Origin: Chloroflexota bacterium
Lineage (GTDB): Bacteria > Cyanobacteriota > Vampirovibrionia > Obscuribacterales > Obscuribacteraceae
Length of the DNA stretch: 10,065 nt
Direction of reading: 5' to 3'
Assembly: GCA_005240105.1 (NCBI GenBank)
Contig: SBAT01000408.1
Coordinates: 1-10,065, forward strand
The notes below the pieces were generated by a model. The model saw nothing but the letters and a program-made list of their open reading frames with translations. It made no database searches and was not told the DNA's origin. Positions 5,104 to 10,065 of the stretch are shown one piece after another (position 1 is the first letter of the stretch; every line of letters starts with the position of its first letter). A program made the position numbers and the translations under genes.

Positions 5104-6093
5104 ATGTCTACTAACAACGCAAAACTCACTGCGCTCCAGTTACTTGGTCTTGCCGAACGCGTAGGACATGAATACCTCGAGACAGCGGATGCTTGGACTC
5201 GCGACCAAGACGAAGCAAACCGACTACGCGCACTCAGAAGATATCACACCGCATTTGCCACTTATCGCTTGGCCGAAGAAGCATTGACGGATTTGGATAT
5301 CCTCTTGCCGGAATACCCCTCGTACGCTTGTCAGTCCGAGCTATTGGATCCAGCGCAACTTAAAGCCGAAGGCGAAAAGCTTGCATCCGAGCTTGTTGGA
5401 CTGAACCCAAAGCAAGCTATCAAGAAAATGCTAAGCCTCTTGCCTCAAGTAATGTCCAAGCAGCTTTCCAAGCTGAAGTCTCCAGAGGCTCTTGCTGCCT
5501 GGGATAAACTTATTGCCAATAAGCGGGCTCAAGCAGAAGAGTTGCAGAACATTCCAGCAGGGCGTGTCGAAAGTGCATCTCGCAAACTGGAAATGGCTTT
5601 GGCAATTTCCGTCAAAGACGAAAAACCCATTACGTTTGTAACCCCGGAAGTATATGTCACTCTCATTGGTGCACTGATGTGCCGGAGAGAGGTGCTCGGT
5701 GAAAGACAAGAGCTGATTGCATTACGCATCGCCGCTCGCACAAAGCAGGACGACCAGAGCCAGGCTCTGCTCAAGGCAGTGCGGCTGAACCAATCAGCAA
5801 ATGTCCTTCTTGAAGCTTATCGCAGATCCATTGCCAACCTCAATAACGATTTCTCCGAGAATCTAGAAGAAGCAACGGCACTAGCGGAGCGACAAGCCGC
5901 CGACAACGAGCAACTGGCACAAAATCTTAAAACAAGCGCTGAATCGGGGTTCGCCTCATACATGGCAAAAGCGATCAGTCAAGTATCTGACAACCAGCGA
6001 CCAAGCACTGTGACAACGTACATCGAAACTGCCGACCTTGAGCTAAGCCTCGCCGAACAGCTTCTAGCAGATGCTGAGGTGGCACTCAAATAG
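5104..6093 (+). CDS. hypothetical all-helical protein, 329 aa
   Basis: I do not recognise a family. The sequence is rich in Ala, Leu, Glu, Gln and Lys, with almost no predicted strands, no signal peptide and no membrane segment, so it should be a soluble helical protein. Residues about 35-65 (ALRRYHTAFATYRLAEEAL) look like a TPR-style helix pair. Long amphipathic helices follow, and the region around residues 235-275 has a coiled-coil look. A structural or scaffolding role is possible, but nothing shows it. AAGGAA lies eight bases before the ATG. Hairpin terminators before (5046-5068) and after (6110-6142) make it likely to be transcribed alone. Confidence 0.78.
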   Translation: MSTNNAKLTALQLLGLAERVGHEYLETADAWTRDQDEANRLRALRRYHTAFATYRLAEEALTDLDILLPEYPSYACQSELLDPAQLKAEGEKLASELVGLNPKQAIKKMLSLLPQVMSKQLSKLKSPEALAAWDKLIANKRAQAEELQNIPAGRVESASRKLEMALAISVKDEKPITFVTPEVYVTLIGALMCRREVLGERQELIALRIAARTKQDDQSQALLKAVRLNQSANVLLEAYRRSIANLNNDFSENLEEATALAERQAADNEQLAQNLKTSAESGFASYMAKAISQVSDNQRPSTVTTYIETADLELSLAEQLLADAEVALK

Positions 6094-6109
6094 TTAGAAA
6101 ATCACAATC

Positions 6110-6145
6110 AAGAGGACGAGGGTCACGCACTCTCGTCCTCTTTCG
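6110..6145 (+). terminator. terminator after the 329-aa gene
   Basis: AAGAGGACGAG (6110-6120) and CTCGTCCTCTT (6132-6142) form a perfect 11-pair stem followed by TCG. It begins 17 bases after the stop and ends just before the next gene's ribosome binding site. Confidence 0.7.
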
Positions 6146-6161
6146 CATGGAGAAATAGATT

Positions 6162-6683
6162 ATGGCCCTACTTGGACGAACACACAAAGAGACCTACAGA
6201 AGGACTCGGCGAAGAAGAAATAGGCAAAACTATCCACGGCCCGAACGACAACGGATCACAAAACTCGAGAAGTTCGAGAAGGATGGATACAAGCAAATCC
6301 TCTCTGTCCAATACGTCGAAGGGACACGCAGAGCAAAGAGACTGGAACTCTATTCAGGCGAAGAACTTGCCGTAATTGAGTTGCAGAAAGACAACTCCTA
6401 CACAATCACGCGAATGCATCCGACCCCGACCACAACTAAGGTCGTAGGTCGTAGATTCAATCAACGAACAGGTACGCTTACCTGGTTCGAAGTCGACAAC
6501 GACGGAGTCGTCGGTCCTGAACAAATATGCACGATCGAATCACCACTCCTTTCGACAGCCGCCCTTCTTCTCTTCTTCCCGATTGGATGGTTCTTAATTC
6601 CTTTCCGCTCACAACTAAGCAGCATCTCTCAAAGCTGGAATTCATTGCTCGATGCAGCTTGCGACGCCTATAGCGAACGCTAA
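6162..6683 (+). CDS. hypothetical protein with basic N-terminus and one C-terminal membrane helix, 173 aa
   Basis: Family unknown. Residues 6-31 are extremely basic (YRRTRRRRNR and neighbours), suggesting contact with nucleic acid or with membrane phospholipid. Residues 42-125 look like a beta-rich domain, with repeated strand-turn patterns such as NSYTITR and RTGTLTWFEVDNDG. A single hydrophobic segment at about 128-148 (LLSTAALLLFFPIGWFLIPF) is followed by a short helical tail. The basic end should stay in the cytoplasm, giving an inner-membrane protein with its main domain inside. GGAG lies nine bases before the ATG at 6162. An overlapping frame at 6172-6375 is a shadow. It is preceded by a terminator and followed by the hairpin at 6721-6748. 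Confidence 0.75.
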   Translation: MALLGRTHKETYRRTRRRRNRQNYPRPERQRITKLEKFEKDGYKQILSVQYVEGTRRAKRLELYSGEELAVIELQKDNSYTITRMHPTPTTTKVVGRRFNQRTGTLTWFEVDNDGVVGPEQICTIESPLLSTAALLLFFPIGWFLIPFRSQLSSISQSWNSLLDAACDAYSER

Positions 6684-6720
6684 AAGTCGATAAAGCACGA
6701 ATAACCCTAACTCAAATGAT

Positions 6721-6748
6721 GCGCGGTAGTCCATCACGGCTTCCGCGC
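6721..6748 (+). terminator. hairpin directly before the P-loop gene's ribosome binding site
   Basis: GCGCGG (6721-6726) pairs with CCGCGC (6743-6748), with two further pairs inside after a mismatch. The AGGAG site of the next gene begins at 6750, two bases beyond the stem. There is no T-run, so it is a poor terminator and may instead protect or expose the translation start. Confidence 0.45.
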
Positions 6749-6760
6749 GAGGAGAAATTT

Positions 6761-7471
6761 ATGCCTTCACTGAAAACTCTGGCAAAAAACGCCGGATCAC
6801 TCATTCGTCCCGGCTATCTGAGGCTCCCACTTACGGGCTCTCCCAGTTCCGGAAAGACGTCAGTAAAAACATACCTGGAAAAGCTGGGATTCACCACCAT
6901 AACTGAATTCCCCGCACAAATCATCGACGAATACAAACGGGGATTGCACAACCTCCACCCCGAAGTGGATATGTATCCCTTCAACGCTGAAAACTTCTCA
7001 CGCCAAATTAAAGCGGAGAAGGAACTCAAACGATTCAAACTGATTATCCCTGATCGCTCAATGTACGATCCGGAAGCCTATTTCAGAAAATTTGGTATTC
7101 CACTTCCAGACTACCTGGAAGCTCTTCCGGACAATCTATACAACTTAGCGTTTGCATTCGAGAATCTGCCCTTCGTCAACGACGGAATTAGATACGAAGA
7201 CGCCAAGTTCGCCGAGGAGATCAAAGATTTCTTCCCAGCGGCGTACAACAGCCACGGTGTGGAGACCGTCACAGTTGAGGTGTATCCATGCACCAAAAAC
7301 GAGCTCACCAAAGAAGAGTTGCAAGTTCTGGCTGAAGAAAAGGAAGAAAAACTTTACGAAGCCAAACTAAAACAGCTGCTCATCGACAAGTCAGTCGAAA
7401 AGCGCGCCCTCTTCATCATCAACACAATCAAAGAACGCTTCCCAGAAGCCGCCCTTCCAGCCGGCGTCTAA
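6761..7471 (+). CDS. P-loop ATPase/kinase of the AAA_28 (NadR-like) type, 236 aa
   Basis: An ATP-binding protein, probably cytoplasmic, whose substrate cannot be told. Walker A is G26-SPSS-G31-K32-T33. Further family-like features are EFPAQIIDEY (49-58), in the place of the EAAR-like helix of AAA_28 proteins, PDRSMYDPEAY (97-107) matching the 'DR...D..aY' motif, and the basic NDGIRYED segment (140-147) followed by AYNSHGVETVTVEVYP, which matches the usual end of the domain. This places it with the AAA_28/NadR ribosylnicotinamide-kinase-like group, though a true NadR is longer and carries other domains. Residues 190-236 are charged and helical. The ATG at 6761 follows AGGAG by six bases; the frame is open back to 6716 but without a better start. 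A terminator follows the stop. Confidence 0.8.
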   Translation: MPSLKTLAKNAGSLIRPGYLRLPLTGSPSSGKTSVKTYLEKLGFTTITEFPAQIIDEYKRGLHNLHPEVDMYPFNAENFSRQIKAEKELKRFKLIIPDRSMYDPEAYFRKFGIPLPDYLEALPDNLYNLAFAFENLPFVNDGIRYEDAKFAEEIKDFFPAAYNSHGVETVTVEVYPCTKNELTKEELQVLAEEKEEKLYEAKLKQLLIDKSVEKRALFIINTIKERFPEAALPAGV

Positions 7472-7487
7472 CAAAGCTTCAACTCAA

Positions 7488-7515
7488 AGGCGGCACAGAT
7501 CAATTTGTGCCGCCT
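7488..7515 (+). terminator. terminator after the P-loop gene
   Basis: AGGCGGCACA (7488-7497) and TGTGCCGCCT (7506-7515) form a perfect 10-pair, GC-rich stem 16 bases after the stop. The following bases (GGACCC) are not T-rich, so intrinsic termination may be partial. Confidence 0.6.
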
Positions 7516-7562
7516 GGACCCTCACATTTTCACTAACGCATTAATCAAAAAGGATTCAAACC

Positions 7563-8126
7563 ATGAAAAGTGATTTCGAAAAAATACACGAAGTTTTAAC
7601 AAGCGTCGCCAATCCTGAGGACGGGCTTACTCTTAAGGAGTTGTTCGCATTCTGCGGGCAAGTGTTCAGTGTTTGCTCACCCAAAGGAAGATGCTTTCTC
7701 ATCGGCGGCTATGTACTACTCATGTGCCTTGGCGCTGCACTTAACTCCATTGTCTTCCTGGGGTTGACAGATTTTCTAGTACCGGGAATGCATCTGTCTG
7801 CTTCAACTTCATTTTTTATCGCCCTGGCAATGATGTACATACACATCCCAATAATTGGGCTGGTGAAACTAAAGGCGATCAATTTATACGCCCCACTTTT
7901 CTCCATGTGGCTCTTATCAACGCTCTTTCCTGGAGCTCTGTCATTTGAATCGATTGGCAATCTATTGCAGGCCGTTGTTGTACTGAATTTAGTCATCTAC
8001 GCACCTCAAGCGATTGTGCTCGCTTTGGTGTCAAGAATCTCCACCAGGAAGGTTCAAATAGGCTTCCCCATGAAGAAGACGCCCTGGATTTTCACAATGC
8101 GAATGGAGCCAGAGTCAAAAAAGTAA
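7563..8126 (+). CDS. four-helix membrane protein, 187 aa
   Basis: No family is recognised. After a polar, helical N-terminal stretch (residues 1-43) come four hydrophobic segments at about 45-68, 82-101, 108-126 and 131-156, then a basic tail (STRKVQIGFPMKKTP) that should lie in the cytoplasm. With four helices both ends would be inside. It resembles small bacterial integral membrane proteins of unknown function; no transporter motif or catalytic residue is apparent. AAGGA lies eight bases before the ATG. Only 51 bases separate it from prs and no hairpin lies between, so the two are probably co-transcribed. Whether it works with PRPP metabolism is unknown. Confidence 0.78.
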   Translation: MKSDFEKIHEVLTSVANPEDGLTLKELFAFCGQVFSVCSPKGRCFLIGGYVLLMCLGAALNSIVFLGLTDFLVPGMHLSASTSFFIALAMMYIHIPIIGLVKLKAINLYAPLFSMWLLSTLFPGALSFESIGNLLQAVVVLNLVIYAPQAIVLALVSRISTRKVQIGFPMKKTPWIFTMRMEPESKK

Positions 8127-8177
8127 GCCGACCGAAATTCACACCAAGAACAAAACTAGTCACTCCGAGGATTCATC

Positions 8178-9137
8178 ATGAAATACGACAAAGGCACTTT
8201 GAAGTTGTTATCTGGTACAGGAAATCCTGCGCTGGCAAAGGAGATTGCCGCAAAACTCAAGGTCAAGCTGACACCCACTACTATCAAGTCGTTTGCCAAC
8301 GGAGAAACATACGTACAAATCGGCAAAACAGTACGCGGAGCCGACTGCTATGTCATTCAACCAACCTGCACACCTGTCAACGACAACCTCATGGAGCTCT
8401 TCATCATGCTTGATGCTCTCAAGCGAGCTTCCGCAGGACGCATAACAGTCGTGATGGCACATTACGGCTATGCCCGTCAAGACAGAAAAGCCGCCGGCCG
8501 CGAACCAATTACCGCCAAGCTTATTGCTTCGCTGCTGGAAACCGCCGGCGCTGACAGAGTGCTGGCTGTCGATCTGCATGCTGAACAAATTGTCGGCTTC
8601 TTCAACAAAGGTCTAGTCGATCACTTATACGCCAATCCCGTACATCTGTCCTATATCAAGTCCTTAAAACTAAAAGACTTGGTGGTAGTCAGCCCTGATG
8701 TCGGCGGCGTCAAGAGAGCACGTGCGTTTGCCAAAAAGCTGAACGACGCCCCGTTGGCAATCATCGACAAACGCCGCGATCCAAACGTCCACAACAAAAT
8801 GGAAAGCCTGGCAGTAGTTGGCGATGTAAAAGGCAAGACCGCCCTCATCGTTGACGACATGATCGACACCGCCGGCACCATAATCCAGGGCGCAGCCCTG
8901 CTCAAGAAAGAAGGCGCCACTCGCATTATTGCCTGCTGCACACACCCGGTATTGTCCAACAATGCCGCGGCAAAAATACAAGCTTCGGTCATCGAGCAAT
9001 TAATCACAACCAACTCGATTCCGGAAGACCCAAACAACACTTGCGACAAGATAGTCCGCCTTTCTCTGGCGCCTCTTCTTGCCAAAGCAATCAACCGGAT
9101 TCACACCAACAAATCCGTAAGTAAACTATTCGACTAA
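8178..9137 (+). CDS. prs: ribose-phosphate pyrophosphokinase (PRPP synthetase), 319 aa
   Basis: This cytoplasmic enzyme transfers pyrophosphate from ATP to ribose 5-phosphate to make PRPP, the precursor of purines, pyrimidines, NAD, histidine and tryptophan. Its length is typical of the class. Motifs in order: FANGE (39-43), the ATP-binding flexible-loop region HYGYARQDRK (95-104) followed by GREPITAKL, VDLHAEQ (131-137), SPDVGGVKRARAFAKKL (172-188), IDKRR (196-200) and the PRPP-binding loop VDDMIDTAGT (225-234). The segment after DLHAEQ reads IVGFFNKGLVD, where most family members have QGFF followed by an IPVD-like sequence; this is a mild departure and need not affect catalysis. GAGGA lies six bases before the ATG. 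The next gene starts 30 bases after the stop with no terminator between. Confidence 0.98.
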   Translation: MKYDKGTLKLLSGTGNPALAKEIAAKLKVKLTPTTIKSFANGETYVQIGKTVRGADCYVIQPTCTPVNDNLMELFIMLDALKRASAGRITVVMAHYGYARQDRKAAGREPITAKLIASLLETAGADRVLAVDLHAEQIVGFFNKGLVDHLYANPVHLSYIKSLKLKDLVVVSPDVGGVKRARAFAKKLNDAPLAIIDKRRDPNVHNKMESLAVVGDVKGKTALIVDDMIDTAGTIIQGAALLKKEGATRIIACCTHPVLSNNAAAKIQASVIEQLITTNSIPEDPNNTCDKIVRLSLAPLLAKAINRIHTNKSVSKLFD

Positions 9138-9145
9138 ATTACAAA

Positions 9146-9158
9146 CTCCAAATTGGAG
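9146..9158 (+). promoter_or_regulatory. small hairpin covering the ribosome binding site of the 75-aa gene
   Basis: CTCCAA (9146-9151) and TTGGAG (9153-9158) are inverted repeats, so the GGAG site at 9155-9158 can pair with CTCC at 9146-9149. It is only about five pairs with a tight loop, so it is weak. It could make translation depend on ribosomes arriving from prs. Confidence 0.35.
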
Positions 9159-9167
9159 ACCAGAAAT

Positions 9168-9395
9168 ATGGCACATATTGACCCCCGACTGGAATGCATG
9201 ATGGAAGACAGCACCGACCCTTCCGATACTTTCCCATTCTTGATGAAGGTCCGTGAGCATTTCGATGCACAGGACATTCCAGGTTTGACCATCTCGTCAA
9301 AACTCGGCAACATTTACGCTTGCCGTGCAACCAGCGAAGCTATAGAGAAATTGCGCACCGATAAGAGAGTCATTTCAACCGAAGCATCGAGATAG
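9168..9395 (+). CDS. 75-aa protein resembling a stand-alone subtilase (S8) N-terminal prodomain
   Basis: The sequence follows the pattern I know from the N-terminal propeptide-like region of many S8 family peptidases: IDPRLE at residues 4-9, a 'GLTISSKLGNIYACRAT' stretch (39-55) matching the usual 'GLxVxSxxGxIxxaxv', and AIEKLRTDKRVISTEASR (58-75), matching 'ai..L..dprV..IEaSR'. In those enzymes the protease domain follows directly; here the frame ends at EASR. A free prodomain could act as a protease inhibitor or as a folding helper in trans. This is inference from pattern memory, not a database match. GGAG lies nine bases before the ATG at 9168; the in-frame ATG at 9153 is upstream of that site and is rejected. 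It probably shares a transcript with prs. Confidence 0.72.
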   Translation: MAHIDPRLECMMEDSTDPSDTFPFLMKVREHFDAQDIPGLTISSKLGNIYACRATSEAIEKLRTDKRVISTEASR

Positions 9396-9415
9396 GATTT
9401 AGCTCTAAACGAGAA

Positions 9416-9462
9416 ATGCGTGGCGGGTACAGATGATGCACCCCCCACGCGTATCTTGTTTG
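9416..9462 (+). terminator. terminator after the prs/75-aa unit
   Basis: GCGTGG (9418-9423) and CCACGC (9445-9450) pair, continued by GGGT/ACCC after one mismatch. TATCTTGTTTG follows, a broken T-rich tail. It lies about 20 bases after the 75-aa gene's stop. Confidence 0.65.
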
Positions 9463-9484
9463 AGTAATTTAGGAGAAACAGAGT

Positions 9485-9793
9485 ATGAATGAAGAAGAAG
9501 AGAAAAAAGCCATGGAATTAAAGACCAAATTCCAGAAGGAATTTTGGCCTGAATGGGATTCTGTCCCGAAGAGGAGGAACAGATATGGCATCACGTTGCT
9601 AGGCTTGGGCGGCACCTATTATGACTACAAGACGCGGGAGAATTATCCCGTAATCATAGTCGGTACCCTAAGCAAAGTAGCCAAAAGGAAATTGACCGCC
9701 GAACTTCAAGCTAGAGAAAATTCTCGCGAATTCTTGTTTTTTGAAGGAGCGATAATTGAAATCGAAGTTATCGGAAGAGCCGTTGCCGGCTAA
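9485..9793 (+). CDS. hypothetical protein, 102 aa
   Basis: No family is recognised. Residues 1-20 are a charged helix (NEEEEKKAMELKTKFQKEF). The rest looks like an alpha/beta domain with strands at about 34-40 (YGITLLG), 54-60 (YPVIIVG) and 86-100 (FEGAIIEIEVIGRAVA). The glycine-rich GLGGTYYDY turn and the final 'G..IEIEVIGRAVAG' give a faint resemblance to small domains that precede trypsin-like peptidases, too weak to name. No signal peptide or membrane segment is present. AGGAG lies nine bases before the ATG. Terminators on both sides make it a likely single-gene unit. Confidence 0.72.
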   Translation: MNEEEEKKAMELKTKFQKEFWPEWDSVPKRRNRYGITLLGLGGTYYDYKTRENYPVIIVGTLSKVAKRKLTAELQARENSREFLFFEGAIIEIEVIGRAVAG

Positions 9794-9815
9794 CAAATCA
9801 GTCAATGTGCTTAAC

Positions 9816-9850
9816 AGGGTGGACCGTTTCGGTTCACCCTTTCGTTTTTT
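9816..9850 (+). terminator. intrinsic terminator after the 102-aa gene
   Basis: AGGGTGGACC (9816-9825) and GGTTCACCCT (9831-9840) form a 10-pair stem with one G·U in plus-strand RNA and a GTTTC loop. TTCGTTTTTT follows, the best T-tract in the window. Confidence 0.88.
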
Positions 9851-9924
9851 CGGCCGCTTTATACTACGCCACATAGCAAACCGTATACTTTTCCGTCGGC
9901 AATCACCCAGGCATTATCATTCTG

Positions 9925-9954
9925 TTTACACGTCGTCCGCCTTGGGTATATACT
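9925..9954 (+). promoter_or_regulatory. sigma-70-like promoter of the vapB gene
   Basis: TTTACA (9925-9930) and TATACT (9949-9954) are separated by 18 bases and match the -35 and -10 consensus well. The -10 lies inside the palindrome at 9946-9967, so a repressor bound there would block the polymerase. Confidence 0.65.
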
Positions 9955-9967
9955 ATTGAGTATATAC
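9946..9967. promoter_or_regulatory. palindromic operator, probable VapB autoregulation site
   Basis: GTATATACT (9946-9954) and AGTATATAC (9959-9967) are perfect nine-base inverted repeats around ATTG. The site overlaps the -10 and lies 21 bases before the vapB start. VapB-type antitoxins usually bind such TATA-rich palindromes in their own promoters, alone or with the toxin. Confidence 0.7.
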
Positions 9968-9988
9968 TCATAGGAACGGACTGAACCA

Positions 9989-10065
9989 ATGCAAACTGCA
10001 AAATTATTTCAAAATGGCAAAAGCCAGGCTGTTCGTTTGCCAAAAGAGTTCCGGCTGCCGGGACA
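9989..10065 (+). CDS. vapB: VapB-type antitoxin, N-terminal part, runs off the window
   Basis: The 25 visible codons begin MQTAKLFQNGKSQAVRLPKE and continue FRLPG. This is the AbrB/SpoVT swapped-hairpin DNA-binding domain in its VapB form, in which the 'NGRSQAVRLPKEF' core is strongly conserved. The antitoxin binds and blocks a PIN-domain VapC ribonuclease and represses its own promoter. The protein should be about 75-80 residues, so roughly two thirds lies beyond the edge, and vapC is expected next but not seen. GGA at 9978-9980, eight bases upstream, is a weak ribosome binding site. The promoter and palindromic operator directly upstream fit the assignment. Confidence 0.93.
   Translation, partial: MQTAKLFQNGKSQAVRLPKEFRLPG

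Noticed and set aside
9485..9793. trypsin-like peptidase N-terminal domain for the 102-aa protein
   Set aside because: The resemblance rests on a few glycines and a beta pattern; there is no catalytic motif and no firm alignment.

Overview
The window is bacterial DNA of balanced base composition. Its genes are short and tightly packed, and nearly all start behind a clear GGAG or AGGAG ribosome binding site. Only three genes can be named with confidence: dephospho-CoA kinase (coaE), ribose-phosphate pyrophosphokinase (prs) and the start of a VapB-type antitoxin. Most of the rest are hypothetical proteins. The density of orphan genes and a dispersed repeat suggest an under-sampled environmental lineage. 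Melainabacteria/Obscuribacterales-like is my guess from general impression only; no gene here fixes the taxonomy.

Left part (1-3708). A plus-strand gene ends at 74. Facing it are six minus-strand genes, read from right to left: a 101-aa hypothetical, a 243-aa three-helix membrane protein, a 197-aa lipoprotein with a coiled coil, a 164-aa HAD-superfamily phosphatase-like protein, and 142-aa and 166-aa hypotheticals. Strong hairpins separate the membrane protein from the lipoprotein and the lipoprotein from the HAD gene. A dispersed 'GTCATTCTGAG...' repeat lies after the HAD gene. A nested stem-loop lies in the convergent gap at 123-194.

Middle (3709-4215). This 507-base divergent gap has no credible gene. 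It holds a possible minus-strand promoter with a palindrome, two 13-base direct repeats 25 bases apart, and a terminator-like hairpin just before coaE that can fold in two ways.

Right part (4216-10065). All genes are on the plus strand: coaE with an unusual 70-residue N-terminal helical domain, a 329-aa helical protein, a 173-aa basic and membrane-anchored protein, a P-loop (AAA_28/NadR-like) protein, a four-helix membrane protein, prs, a 75-aa protein resembling a lone subtilase prodomain, a 102-aa hypothetical, and vapB running off the end behind a promoter and a palindromic operator. Hairpins close most of these units, so many genes are probably transcribed singly or in twos and threes. 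The best operon candidate is the 187-aa membrane protein, prs and the 75-aa gene, which have no hairpin terminator between them.

CoaE, Prs and possibly the P-loop protein deal with cofactor or nucleotide precursors, but the neighbourhood does not form one recognisable pathway. The most unusual items are the CoaE N-terminal domain, which looks like a histidine-kinase dimerisation domain lacking its histidine, and the stand-alone protease-prodomain-like protein.
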